64,000 nt of DNA from positions 540,605 to 604,604 of the forward strand of contig WMKK01000007.1 of the NCBI GenBank assembly GCA_012295225.1. The letters are read 5' to 3'. A program made the position numbers and the translations under genes. Positions within the stretch are counted from its first letter, which is position 1, and every line of letters begins with the position of its first letter. The notes below the pieces were generated by a model, which had not been told where the DNA came from, did not search any database, and saw only the letters and a program-made list of their open reading frames with translations. Below, in pieces: positions 43,864-53,617 of this stretch. Source of the DNA: Ostreococcus mediterraneus (Eukaryota > Chlorophyta > Mamiellophyceae > Mamiellales > Bathycoccaceae).

Positions 43864-46800
43864 CTAAATCGTTTCGCCGCTAAACTTTTCATACTTGGTT
43901 TTCAACTCGACAATCAAACGCCAATCATCCTTCGTGAGCTCTTCACGGAAATTTTCCTTGAGCATATCGATGGATTCTCGCGTGATCGCGGATACGAGTT
44001 GATCCTTGTGGTCAAAGTGGCGACCGTACAAGCGCGAGGATTCAGTCGCCGTTCGGGCTTCAATTTTCATGGCGACGGATTGACCGGCTGTGGCTTTTGT
44101 GACTTGCTTGTGATTGAGCTCCATGGAGGCAATCTTACCGATTTCAATGTAGCCTTGGGATGGGATACAAATTTGCGTGCCGACGCGCGCGACGCCCTTG
44201 ACGACGTCGACACCAACGACGATTGGGTCGCGCTTGTTGAACACGCAGTTGGGCATGATTTGCAAAATGCACGGGAAGTTGACGTGCGCGGATGCGGCTT
44301 CGCGTTTATCCGCCTTCACTTTGTCCATGTACGCCGTGAATTGGTCAAACAAGTGGTAAATAATGTCAGCGGTAAAGACGCGAACGTTGAGCTCTTCGGC
44401 CATCGCGTTGGCTTCCTTGGTGACGGGGACATCGAATGCCAAAATCGTGGCGTACTCTGGACGCTTGCGTTCGTGCATCACACTCGCACCCATGACATCA
44501 CGCTTGTTCACTGGACCAATAGCGATGCCCGCAACGGGAATCTTAACCGCATCAGACTTCAAGAATTCGAGTAACGCTTCGAGCGAACCGAGCGTGGACG
44601 CTTGAACGTATACGCCTTCGCCGCTCTTGTCGACGCGCGCGAGCACTCCCTTCATGTCGCTGAGCGCCTCCTCCTTGAGTTCTTCAACATCGTCTTGTTC
44701 ATCCAAGACTAAGAGCGCGGTGCCGGCAACGGCCTTTTCTAAGCCAGTGGCAACAACCTTGATGCCCTGCGCACCTTCAATCTCCTTGTGATGAATGTAG
44801 CTACCCTTGACACGCATCTCCTTCATGGGCTGCGGCGTGAGCAAAGCTCTAATTTGTGTCACAATCGCCCCTTCTAGACCAGCGACAACTATCGTCTGTC
44901 CTTCCTTGAGCTTACCATTAATCAAAATCACATCAACGCTCGTACCCAAACCTTCAATCATCTTCACTTCGAGTACAGTACATTGCACCGCCGGCACGTA
45001 TTGAATGCGCTCGTTCATTCTGGTTTGGCTCAAATCCACCAAAAGCTGCAAAATGTCAGGCATACCTTCACCAGTAATCGCAGAAGTGGGAACAATGTTT
45101 AAAAATGTGCGCGGGTCTGGGTTATCCCAGTATGGTGCCACGTTCAAACCTTCCTCGGCGAAAGCTAAAACAATCTTTTGAAGACGGTCCTTGAATTCGC
45201 GTTGGACAAAGTCCTTTTGCAAGCCAAGCGTTTCGCGCGTAGGGAAGTTCTCGTTCGCCTTCCAGTCGTAAAGGCGATCAATTTTGTTCAGCGCGATAAT
45301 GAACGGCGTTCTACGAGATCGCAACATGTTGAGCGATTCGATGGTTTGTGGTTCTAAGCCGTGCATGATATCGACGACGAGAATAGCGAGGTCGCAAAGC
45401 GATGATCCTCTCGATCGCAAGTTGGTGAACGACTCGTGACCTGGGGTGTCGATAACGAGCAAACCCGGCACTCGCAAGTCCCAATCACCCTTATTCAGCT
45501 GCTGCGTACGTTCGCGCATGGAAACGTCGGGGATGAAGGTTGCACCAATTTGTTGTGTGATACCACCCGCTTCGCCGTCTTGTACATTGGTTCGTCTGAT
45601 GTTATCCAAAATCTTCGTCTTACCGGTATCGACGTGACCCATGATACATATAATCGGACAACGCAATCTGGACGGGCTACGCAACTTTTTGGCGGCTTCA
45701 AAACGCGCGAGACGGAGCTTTTTAGCAGCCGCCATGCGCTCTTCGTGTTCGCGTTGGCGAATGTCGTCGCTATCTTCGCTGTAGTCAGAGCTATCTGAGT
45801 AATCAGAGCTATCGCTGTCAGAGTCATCATCCGAATCATCAGAGTCAGATTCTGAATCGGAATCTGAATCGGAGTCTCCTTCGGATTCGGAATCGTCAGC
45901 CTTGGCGGCAGCCTTCTCCTTTGCCTTTGCTGCCCAAGGCTTCTCGCTGGCAAGTTTGGATTTGGCTTCGCGTTCTTTTGCAAGCTTGGCAGCGGCCTCG
46001 GCATCAGCCTTTTCTTTCGCCTTGCGTTTTGCCTCGGCTTCTTCAGCTTCCTTCTTCAATCGCTCTTCTTCTTCCTTTTGACCGGGTAAGACGATGTCCT
46101 TATCATCCCAGTCTTCTGCTTCCCAATCATCAGCGGCGTCGTCAGATTCCTCTGCCGCAGCGAGTCGAGCCGCTTCCTCTTGTCTCGCCTTTTCTTCCGC
46201 AGCCGCCTTTTCTTCTGCTTGACGCTTACGGCGTTCCAACATTTCCGCCTTCTTCTTGCGCTCTTCAGTCGCTGTGAGCTTTCTAGGCTTAACCACTTCA
46301 GGTTCTCCTTCGCCGCCAGCCTTGGCTAACATTTGTTCGCGCATGGCAGCCAAGCGCGCCTGCTCAGCCTTTTGCTTGGCACTCAAAAGTTTACCTTCAG
46401 CTCGGAGACGATCTTTCTTCTCTTTTTCTTTCTCCTTTTTGATGCGACGGCGCTCTTCTTCTTCAGCTTCCTTTTCTTTTTCAAGACGTTCAGCCTCTTC
46501 GGCGGCGCGTCGTTCTTCCTCAGCAGCCTTTGCTTGAGCTTCTTCCCATTTCTTGCGCGCGGCAACCTCTTCTTGAAGCTTGAGAATAGCCGCAGAAGGC
46601 GCACCAGTCTTCTTGGTTTTATCGGCGGCAGCCTTTTCTTTGGCTTCTTTCTCCTTTTGCTTCTTCTTGAGCTTCTTCTTCTGCGCGGCGGTGAGCTCCT
46701 TGCCATCCTCAGCGGCGTCATCGCCTTCGTCGGCGTCATCTGCGTCTCCAGCTGCGGGCGTTTCGGCGGCAGCGCCTTCACCGCCGCCTGCGGCGGCCGC

Positions 46801-48192
46801 CGCTTCGGCCGCTTCGCGCTCAGCTTTCAATCTGCGCTTCTTTGCCGCTTTGCTTTCGCCTTGCTCTTCAGGCTGCGCTTCAACCTTGATATCAAGTTCG
46901 GCCAAAAGAGCGTCGAGATCTTCTTCATCAGCCGCCGGCTCTTTACCACCCTTCTTCTTGTTTTTCTTCTTGTCCTTCTTGCTGAGCTTGTCCTCCTCGG
47001 CTTGTTCGGGTTCTGGTTCAGGCGTCAGTTCGGGTTCTGGCTCCTTTTTCTTCGACGACGACTTCGGTGGCTTGCTCTCACCTGGCGGGTCAAGAGGCAC
47101 GTCGTCACCGATCGAGAATTCGCGCTTATCAAGCTCAACGATACCGTCGGCATCTTCAGCCCAACCCATCTCGACGGCGCTGAGAATCATGCCTTCGCTC
47201 ATCACGCCGCGCAACGGGGTCTTTTCGATGATTTGGCCAGTCGCTGGAATTTTAACCCCCACGCCGGCGAAAATCACCATCAAACCCTTACGCGCGTTTT
47301 CGCCGCCACACACACAGCGCACAGGTTCGTCGCCGCCAAAATCCACCGTACACACGTGCAAGCGATCCGCCATGGGGTGCTTTCCGCATTCGATGATTTT
47401 ACCGACGACAAGTTCAGGTTCAGCGACAAACTTTTTCTTCTTTTTCTTCTTGATTTCAACCGCCACAGGAATCTCTTCATCGGCATCCATCAAGTCGGCA
47501 AAACTGGACTTCTTCTTCTTCTTTTCCTTCTTGGCTGGCTCCGCTGCGGGCTCCTCCGATTGCTCGTCTTCGCCTCCGTTGTCTTCGCCATCCGAAGCCA
47601 TCAACGTTGCAAACCCGGATTTCTTCTTCTTCTTATCCTTCTTCGGCTTGACGTCTGGAACAGACTCCTCCTCATCTTCGACATCTTCGCCGTCATCGAT
47701 GTCATCATCAGACGCCATTAACGCCGCGAAACCACCCTTCTTTGCCTTTTTCTTATCCTTTTTCGGCTTGGCGGCTGGCGCGACGTACTCCTCTTCTTCA
47801 TCCATCTCTTCCCCTTCCGAATCCATCGCCATCAACGCAAACGCATTGGTAATTTTCTTCGCACTCGTTTTCTTCGCCGGCTTACTCACAGGGACATCAT
47901 CATCGTCGTCGTCGCCGCTTCCAGCCGCGAGCGCCGCGAGCGGATCCAACACATCATCGTCCGAGTCTTGTCGCCGTCCACCGCCACCTCCGCCACCACC
48001 ACCCTTCTTCGACGCCTTTTTCTGCTTCTTCAACTCCGTCTTCGACAATTTCGGTTCGTCATCGTCGTCGTCGCCGCCATTCGCGACGGGCTTTTTCGCA
48101 TTCGTTGCCGCCGCCAAAGGGTCCAAGGCGTCCTCATCGTCGCTCGACTGCGCGCCTTTGCGCCCTTTCGCGCCCTTCTTACCTTTCGCCAT
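43864..48192 (-). CDS. EIF5B: Translation initiation factor eIF5B with an embedded tRNA-binding OB domain
   Basis: 1442 residues, no intron. Residues 1-250 alternate Lys-rich and acidic blocks and carry four copies of an FAxLMASD-like motif. Residues about 261-360 form a tRNA-binding OB domain as in Arc1p/EMAPII or PheRS-beta (KIIECGKHPMADRLHVC, VCGGENARKG, LRGVMSEGMILSAVEMG). A long charged coiled-coil follows (about 380-820). The GTPase core starts near 845: IMGHVDTGKTKILD, DTPGHESF, NKID; then domains II-IV, ending near KYEKFSGETI. eIF5B promotes ribosomal subunit joining. The OB domain is not part of the eIF5B I know from animals, fungi or land plants, so it is either lineage-specific or little noticed. 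Confidence 0.92.
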   Translation of the reverse strand: MAKGKKGAKGRKGAQSSDDEDALDPLAAATNAKKPVANGGDDDDDEPKLSKTELKKQKKASKKGGGGGGGGGRRQDSDDDVLDPLAALAAGSGDDDDDDVPVSKPAKKTSAKKITNAFALMAMDSEGEEMDEEEEYVAPAAKPKKDKKKAKKGGFAALMASDDDIDDGEDVEDEEESVPDVKPKKDKKKKKSGFATLMASDGEDNGGEDEQSEEPAAEPAKKEKKKKKSSFADLMDADEEIPVAVEIKKKKKKKFVAEPELVVGKIIECGKHPMADRLHVCTVDFGGDEPVRCVCGGENARKGLMVIFAGVGVKIPATGQIIEKTPLRGVMSEGMILSAVEMGWAEDADGIVELDKREFSIGDDVPLDPPGESKPPKSSSKKKEPEPELTPEPEPEQAEEDKLSKKDKKKNKKKGGKEPAADEEDLDALLAELDIKVEAQPEEQGESKAAKKRRLKAEREAAEAAAAAGGGEGAAAETPAAGDADDADEGDDAAEDGKELTAAQKKKLKKKQKEKEAKEKAAADKTKKTGAPSAAILKLQEEVAARKKWEEAQAKAAEEERRAAEEAERLEKEKEAEEEERRRIKKEKEKEKKDRLRAEGKLLSAKQKAEQARLAAMREQMLAKAGGEGEPEVVKPRKLTATEERKKKAEMLERRKRQAEEKAAAEEKARQEEAARLAAAEESDDAADDWEAEDWDDKDIVLPGQKEEEERLKKEAEEAEAKRKAKEKADAEAAAKLAKEREAKSKLASEKPWAAKAKEKAAAKADDSESEGDSDSDSDSESDSDDSDDDSDSDSSDYSDSSDYSEDSDDIRQREHEERMAAAKKLRLARFEAAKKLRSPSRLRCPIICIMGHVDTGKTKILDNIRRTNVQDGEAGGITQQIGATFIPDVSMRERTQQLNKGDWDLRVPGLLVIDTPGHESFTNLRSRGSSLCDLAILVVDIMHGLEPQTIESLNMLRSRRTPFIIALNKIDRLYDWKANENFPTRETLGLQKDFVQREFKDRLQKIVLAFAEEGLNVAPYWDNPDPRTFLNIVPTSAITGEGMPDILQLLVDLSQTRMNERIQYVPAVQCTVLEVKMIEGLGTSVDVILINGKLKEGQTIVVAGLEGAIVTQIRALLTPQPMKEMRVKGSYIHHKEIEGAQGIKVVATGLEKAVAGTALLVLDEQDDVEELKEEALSDMKGVLARVDKSGEGVYVQASTLGSLEALLEFLKSDAVKIPVAGIAIGPVNKRDVMGASVMHERKRPEYATILAFDVPVTKEANAMAEELNVRVFTADIIYHLFDQFTAYMDKVKADKREAASAHVNFPCILQIMPNCVFNKRDPIVVGVDVVKGVARVGTQICIPSQGYIEIGKIASMELNHKQVTKATAGQSVAMKIEARTATESSRLYGRHFDHKDQLVSAITRESIDMLKENFREELTKDDWRLIVELKTKYEKFSGETI

Positions 48193-48345
48193 GCCTTCAG
48201 ACGTGCGGCGATGAAACGTACGCGCTCACACGCGATGCGCCAAAACGTCAACCACGACGAGTCGTCGCGCGTCGGCGTCTGACGGCGCTTCGAATGAATT
48301 TTGTTTTGAAAATCGCGCTCGGGACACGCCACATTCGCGCGCGCG

Positions 48346-48762
48346 ATGCACGCGAAAGACGCGCCGTTTCGTGACGCCCCGGACGACGACGCGTTCGAGA
48401 ACGACGATGACGACGACGACGCGCGCGTCCCGCATGCGATCACTGATCACGCGTCGACGAGCGCAGCGGTCGTAACGCCTACGACAGCCAATTCGACACA
48501 GTCAGCAGGACCATTCGCGGATGCAAAAGTCATCGCCGCCGTCGCGTGCGCCGCCGCCGCCCTGGCGTTGGCGTGCGTGAAAATCATTCGCTCGCGTCTC
48601 GGTGGTGGATCTGACCGCGCGTTCGCCAGGAGTCATCGCAAATGTAACCGATGTGGTAAGCGCGGAGCGAACACGCGGTGCGACAGGTGTAAACGCGCGT
48701 GGTATTGTAGCTCCGCCTGTCGCTCCGCCGCGTGGAAGATGGAGATTTGTGAGTGCTGCTAG
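48346..48762 (+). CDS. Small membrane-anchored MYND-type zinc-finger protein
   Basis: 138 residues. An acidic N-terminus (poly-Asp) and a Thr/Ser/Ala stretch lead to one hydrophobic helix (AKVIAAVACAAAALALACVKII, about 59-80), then a MYND finger at the very C-terminus: CNRCGKRGANTRCDRCKRAWYCSSAC followed by WKMEICEC. The spacing fits MYND, but the conserved His after Trp is Glu here. A GTGAGT donor-like string overlaps the last codons (GAGATTT|GTGAGT), so the true C-terminus could lie in an unrecognised downstream exon. It is divergent from eIF5B, with 153 bases between starts. Function unknown; MYND fingers usually bind proteins. Confidence 0.6.
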   Translation: MHAKDAPFRDAPDDDAFENDDDDDDARVPHAITDHASTSAAVVTPTTANSTQSAGPFADAKVIAAVACAAAALALACVKIIRSRLGGGSDRAFARSHRKCNRCGKRGANTRCDRCKRAWYCSSACRSAAWKMEICECC

Positions 48763-48901
48763 TGTTGTGAGATTCTCGTGAATGTATTGTGCACGCGTCG
48801 CCGCCGCGGCGCGCGTGCGGCGCTTTGAAAGTAATAAAAATGTAATGACCAAGTGTAAAACAACCGAAACAACGCCACAACACCACGCGGCTTTTCACGT
48901 C

Positions 48902-49255
48902 ATGAGCGATAAAATCGTCGAAGCGCAAAAGGTACGTGGCGTGGCGTGATGCGCTATTCGTGTGCGCGCGCGGGCGCGGGCGCGCGCGGAGGCGACGCGG
49001 CGTCGCGTCGACATCGTCGGTGTTCCAACGATCGATGAACCCTAGAGATACGATCACGTTGACGACGACTACGCGCGCGACGGTGCCGATGGCACGCGTG
49101 CCGATGGGCGTGCGACATCACACGCGCGTGGTTTCGTCGTTTGCGCGCGAACGTAGTGACTGACGTGCGTTTTTGCGGCGTAGTTTTTCCAATCTCAAAA
49201 AGGATTCGTGCACTTGAAGAAGGGTGGCGTGGTACGTGTCGTTTTCGTATCCTTA

Positions 49256-49291
<36 letters not shown>

Positions 49292-49501
49292 GGTCTCGCT
49301 CGAACGCCCGTCGTTGGGTAAATATTTATTGCATGTGTGCGCGCGCGTGTTTCTCGCGACTGACATGCTCGGCGTGGCGTGGTATAGGATCGTCTCACGT
49401 CTGTCGTGATCCCGCTCGGTCTCTTCGTCGGCGCGTCCGTCATGTTCGCCAGCGGTTTCCGCGATTTAACCACGGGTACGAACAAGAAGCCTGGTTTCTA
49501 A
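48902..49501 (+). CDS. Small COX7a-like cytochrome c oxidase subunit, three exons
   Basis: Exons 48902-48931, 49184-49231 and 49388-49501, all phase 0, give 63 residues (introns 252 and 156 bases; donors GTACGT, acceptors GTAG and ATAG). The product reads MSDKIVEAQK, FFQSQKGFVHLKKGGV, DRLTSVVIPLGLFVGAS and ends in GTNKKPGF. It matches the plant COX7a-like pattern: an EKQK-FFQ start, an HLKKG loop, then D-[KR]-[IL]-T-S and one transmembrane helix followed by a short G-x-KK tail. Such subunits sit in mitochondrial complex IV. The exons are too short to appear as open frames; the match of all three joins to the family supports the model. Intron 2 contains a GTC repeat. Confidence 0.68.
49256..49291 (+). 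repeat. GTC trinucleotide repeat in intron 2 of the COX7a-like gene
   Basis: About twelve tandem GTC/TCG units follow the donor site by about 24 bases. It is a simple repeat in non-coding sequence. Confidence 0.8.
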
Positions 49502-49671
49502 TCAGTGCACTCGCCCTGATGCGTTGGGATTCGTATACAACTAGCTCGATTCGCGATGACCCGCGTTTCGATTGTAACTTCACACTAGTAGCAGACACAT
49601 TAAGCTTTACTTGTTGACGCGCGCGCGTGCGATGGCACACGCGATGAAACGCGTCTAACGTATAATTAGTA

Positions 49672-52437
49672 ATGGTTCGTCGCGTGCGCGCGATGCGCGG
49701 TGTCGTGCATACGATTGTCGTGCTGTGTTTGGTCGCTCGAGCGCCGGCGGTTTCTGGTGAATTCAAAGACGACTGCGCGCGGGACACGCACGAGTATACT
49801 GCGGTGACGTCTTCACTGGCGCAAACGACGTGCGATGGGATCCCAAGAGTATTGCAAACGCTTGATGCGCTCACGACGTCGTCAAAGTGTTCGAATGTGG
49901 TCTTACGCGGGCGATATCTTGCGGCGGAGCTCGCGAGCGCGCTCGGGCGTTGGCGCGACGCGAAAGACTATATTAGCGCTGTCGATCCACGAAGTGCACT
50001 GGCGATGCGCATAGATGACACCATAGCTTTGTTTGATGCGCACGAAGAGTTTATGCGCGCGCGGGCGTGGCGAGAAGCGTATGAGACGATTGAAAGCGCG
50101 GCGCGTGGGACGCCGTGCGGCAGAGAGCCAAAGACGTTTGCGTCTCGTGCGCGCGTAGCATTAAAGCTAAACATGCCTGGTCGCGCATTGGTTGATGCAA
50201 AACATTCTTTAGTATTAGGTGGTGCCAAGGCAGAAGCGTATGAGATCATGGCAGGGGCGATGTCGGCGTTGGCGGATGACGTTGGGCGGTTGGGCGATGC
50301 GGAGGCGCTCGTACGGCAATGTTTGCGATATGCACCCGAAAACAAGGCGTGCTTGCGCTCGCGGCGACGCATTCGTAATTTGTTGCAAATGTTTGAGCGC
50401 GGAGTGCGCGCGGAACAAGAGAAACGGTGGGATGATTCGTACGCGGCGTTTGCAGAGGCGAGGAATGCGAGCGAGGCGCCGATGTTACGCGCTCAAGGCA
50501 CGTTAGCCATGTGTCGCGTTGGCGGTGCGCGCGCGCGACAGTTGTGGAGCGAAGGTATTCATAAGCTCTCTACGGGTTCTCGCTTGTCAGCGCTCAACGC
50601 CGAGGCTTTAGATCAGTGTACAGATGTATTGGCCGAGATGATGTCGAAAACACCAAACGCGTTTGATGACATCTCTGAAGCGTATCACGCACGCGCGTGG
50701 ATGCGCATATTAAGCGCAAACGTCGATGGCGCCGTCGCCGATGTTGCAGGTATAGTACGGACGCCACAAGGCACGCGCGTGTTCGACACAGAAGCGTTAA
50801 ATGCTGCGATTGTTCAAGCGCGCGCGGTGAATGCGCCGAGAGACTTTTATGACGTATTAGGCTTAAGTCGCGAAGACGCACTCGCCGAGGACTGGCTTCG
50901 AGTGCTCAAGCGCGCATATAGAAAACTAGCGCTACTCTTACATCCGGATAAGAACCCACAGCAAGACAAGGGTGAGGCGCAAGAGAAATTTAACGAGCTT
51001 GTACAGGCGTACAAGGTGCTTTCGAGCGACGCGCTTCGGCGTGAGTACGATGCAACTGGACACGCGCGTACGACCGCTGGTATGTCTACAGACGATTACT
51101 GGTTTCAAAACGACGATTCAGAGAACGAGTCAAAAGATTTCAACGTGGATGAATACATGTTCAAGTACGATAAGCGGGATGTCGGCGCCGACGGCAGAGT
51201 ACGAGGCGCCTGGGTGCATAAAGAAAGTGGTGAAACCGTCTTTGGCGAGCGCGACGTGCGCAATCCAGAGGATCGCGACGATGTTTGCGTGACCCGTAAA
51301 GGATACTGCATCGAAGGTCGCGACACTGGAAGTAAAAGTAGGACAACACGCTCGACAGAAGCGGGTGTCGAGAACGTGGATGCCACGTTGACGACGACGA
51401 CGACGAATACGCTCCCAGGCGATGCTGTCGTCGGCAGACTCGTGCGCAACGTATTTGGGTTTCAAAAACTCGAATTTGTGTTTGTATTCGATGTGAATCT
51501 TCCCAACGAAGGTATCGATAGCGATGATGTGGCGGTGTCTTTAGCTGCAAAGTGGCGCGTGAGGAAGCTCATTCGCGCGTTGCACTCGGCTCTCGTGGGA
51601 CAAACTTCAGCCAAGACACTTACGCCGATGATTGAGCATGAAATCATCCAGCGCGCCGTCGCGAGTAGTAAATTACAAGATGACGCATCGTCCTCGATGC
51701 AATTGGGGTTGTTCGATTACGTCGTCGCGGCGATGAGTGGACGCGCGTATCGATTTGCGTCGCCGCAGACGACGGCGTTGCTTCTCGACGCCTTTGCCAT
51801 CGAAGCCACGCAATCCATGCGTCGGCTCGGCGCGCTCGGAATCAAACCCGACGACCGTACGAACATGTTCATCAGTGCCGCTCGAAATGTCGTGGCAAAC
51901 CCATTGGTGTCGTCGCTTCTGCTCGCGCCGCGAGGCGCAGATGAAGAAGACGAAGCGTCAGAGCCGCGGCAACTTCGCGCGCGTTGGCATTTAGACCACG
52001 CCATGGCGTATACTCGTCCATTCGTCGCCGGCGACGAATTGACGTACGAAATCAAGCTCATCGACGCCGACGACTCGGATGACATCTATGATATCGGCGC
52101 CGGATTAGACTTCAAAACTGCCTCTGGCGCGCGATTGAGCGATTTCACCGCTCTCGTCGACCAATTCCACCTCTCTGCGTGCTCTCCCGCGGTGAATTTC
52201 GCCTCCATTCTCACCGAACGCACCACAATCAACGGTTGGTTCACCAGAACAATCTCAATCCCTCGAGAACTCATCGGCGATACTCCCACGCAATGGTTCA
52301 TCTCCGCCGCTCGCGTCGGCGCCGGCCGCGTTCGCATCCGCGTCCGCGTCGCTCGCGTCGTCGCCCCCGTGCCTCGCGGCCATGACGCCGGCACCAACGT
52401 CGATGACATCATCCTTCTCCCTTCAAAATCATTCTAG
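49672..52437 (+). CDS. Secretory-pathway TPR/J-domain co-chaperone with a long unknown C-terminus
   Basis: 921 residues, no intron. Residues 1-30 form a signal peptide ([22 protein letters not shown]). Residues about 35-370 are helical and TPR-like (for example [22 protein letters not shown]). The J domain spans about 390-465 ([40 protein letters not shown]) with intact HPD, so it should stimulate an Hsp70. Signal peptide plus TPR plus J recalls P58IPK/DNAJC3 of the ER lumen, but that family ends soon after the J domain. The last 400 or so residues, with a beta-rich end ([18 protein letters not shown]), match nothing I recognise. No KDEL-type retention signal is visible at the end (PSKSF). 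Confidence 0.8.
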   Translation: MVRRVRAMRGVVHTIVVLCLVARAPAVSGEFKDDCARDTHEYTAVTSSLAQTTCDGIPRVLQTLDALTTSSKCSNVVLRGRYLAAELASALGRWRDAKDYISAVDPRSALAMRIDDTIALFDAHEEFMRARAWREAYETIESAARGTPCGREPKTFASRARVALKLNMPGRALVDAKHSLVLGGAKAEAYEIMAGAMSALADDVGRLGDAEALVRQCLRYAPENKACLRSRRRIRNLLQMFERGVRAEQEKRWDDSYAAFAEARNASEAPMLRAQGTLAMCRVGGARARQLWSEGIHKLSTGSRLSALNAEALDQCTDVLAEMMSKTPNAFDDISEAYHARAWMRILSANVDGAVADVAGIVRTPQGTRVFDTEALNAAIVQARAVNAPRDFYDVLGLSREDALAEDWLRVLKRAYRKLALLLHPDKNPQQDKGEAQEKFNELVQAYKVLSSDALRREYDATGHARTTAGMSTDDYWFQNDDSENESKDFNVDEYMFKYDKRDVGADGRVRGAWVHKESGETVFGERDVRNPEDRDDVCVTRKGYCIEGRDTGSKSRTTRSTEAGVENVDATLTTTTTNTLPGDAVVGRLVRNVFGFQKLEFVFVFDVNLPNEGIDSDDVAVSLAAKWRVRKLIRALHSALVGQTSAKTLTPMIEHEIIQRAVASSKLQDDASSSMQLGLFDYVVAAMSGRAYRFASPQTTALLLDAFAIEATQSMRRLGALGIKPDDRTNMFISAARNVVANPLVSSLLLAPRGADEEDEASEPRQLRARWHLDHAMAYTRPFVAGDELTYEIKLIDADDSDDIYDIGAGLDFKTASGARLSDFTALVDQFHLSACSPAVNFASILTERTTINGWFTRTISIPRELIGDTPTQWFISAARVGAGRVRIRVRVARVVAPVPRGHDAGTNVDDIILLPSKSF

Positions 52438-52628
52438 CTAGCTCTAGCACCGGCACGCCGCGTCAGCATTGATGTATAAATGTTCAACGTATGACGCGTC
52501 AATGTGTCGTGGAAAAAACCTCTCTAAAACCTACACGTCATCGCATCGCTTCTGTCACACGTCGACGCACGGACGCTGCGACCGCGCGCACCGACCGCGC
52601 CACACATCGCAACCGTCACTTTCGCACG

Positions 52629-53450
52629 ATGTTCACCGCGTTTACCGCGCTCTCGATCGCGCCGCCGGCGTCGCTCAACGCCGCCACGACGACGACGGGC
52701 GCGCGCGATAGGTCAACTTTTCTCGGCGCGCGCGTGTGCACACAAACGCCCGCGACGGTGACGTTGGCGCGCGACCGACGCGCAGTAGTCGTCGAAGCGC
52801 GATTCGCCGGTCGTGGCGGTCGTGGGCGAGGCGGTGGTGGGCGCGGGCGAGGCGGGGGCGGACGCGGGCGAGGCGGGCGCGGGCGCGGACGCGGGCGACC
52901 GACGATGGACCGAGGCCCCATGCGGAATGAGGACATTGAATTCGACGAGTTAAGAGTCTTAGATGAGAACAAGGAGATGCTTGGTGTGATGAGCACGGAT
53001 GAGGCGCTGGAGCGCGCGGAAGAGGCGGGATTGGATTTGGTGGTGATGAGTCCGGATGCCGACCCGCCGCTCGCGCGCATCATGGATTACTCTAAATACA
53101 AGTACGAGAAGGAAAAGAAGGATCGCGAGGCGAGGAAGAAGGCTGCTGCGGTTCGTGTGGATATTAAGGAGTTGAAGATGCGTTATAATATCGATACGCA
53201 TGATTACGGGGTGAGACTCCGCGCGGCGCAAAAGTTTTTATCTGGCGGGGACAAGGTCAAGGTGATTTGTCAGTTCCGCGGTCGGGAGAACGACTTCCGG
53301 GAACTGGGACGAGAGATGTTTGATCGATTCGTAGAAGATGTAGGTGACTTGGCCACGGTGGAGAATCGACCGAATATGGAGGGTAACTCTATGACCATGC
53401 TGCTCTCTCCAGTCGGGGACAAGAGTACCACGAATACCACCCAAAATTAA
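52629..53450 (+). CDS. Plastid translation initiation factor IF-3
   Basis: 273 residues from ATG 52629. Residues 1-60 are Ala/Thr/Arg-rich and suit a chloroplast transit peptide. A run of RGG/GRG repeats follows (about 60-93), then the two IF-3 domains: RNEDIEFDELRVLDENKEMLGVM and LVVMSPDADPPLARIMDYSKYKYE, then KELKMRYNIDTHDYGVRLRAAQKFL and KVKVICQFRGREN. IF-3 prevents premature joining of 70S subunits and checks initiator tRNA. The RGG tract is unusual for IF-3; RGG tracts generally bind RNA and are methylated on Arg. A short acid tail is absent. Organelle assignment rests on the leader only; mitochondrial is possible. Confidence 0.88.
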   Translation: MFTAFTALSIAPPASLNAATTTTGARDRSTFLGARVCTQTPATVTLARDRRAVVVEARFAGRGGRGRGGGGRGRGGGGRGRGGRGRGRGRPTMDRGPMRNEDIEFDELRVLDENKEMLGVMSTDEALERAEEAGLDLVVMSPDADPPLARIMDYSKYKYEKEKKDREARKKAAAVRVDIKELKMRYNIDTHDYGVRLRAAQKFLSGGDKVKVICQFRGRENDFRELGREMFDRFVEDVGDLATVENRPNMEGNSMTMLLSPVGDKSTTNTTQN

Positions 53451-53617
53451 AATGTACACAAACACACGCGCCTTGGTTTATTAACCTTGTGAAAAATTCA
53501 GTTCGATTGGTTGTTTAAAAAGACTACATCATTTATTTGTTCATTTCTATCGTACAGCGCGCATCCCCGTAATGACGACGATACGCGCGTGCGTGTGCAC
53601 GTAATACAAGACTCGGA

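Noticed and set aside
46333-48214. Long plus-strand frames of 462 and 544 residues opposite eIF5B
   Set aside because: They are Phe/Leu-rich or Ser-rich mirror images of the Lys/Glu-rich eIF5B N-terminus.
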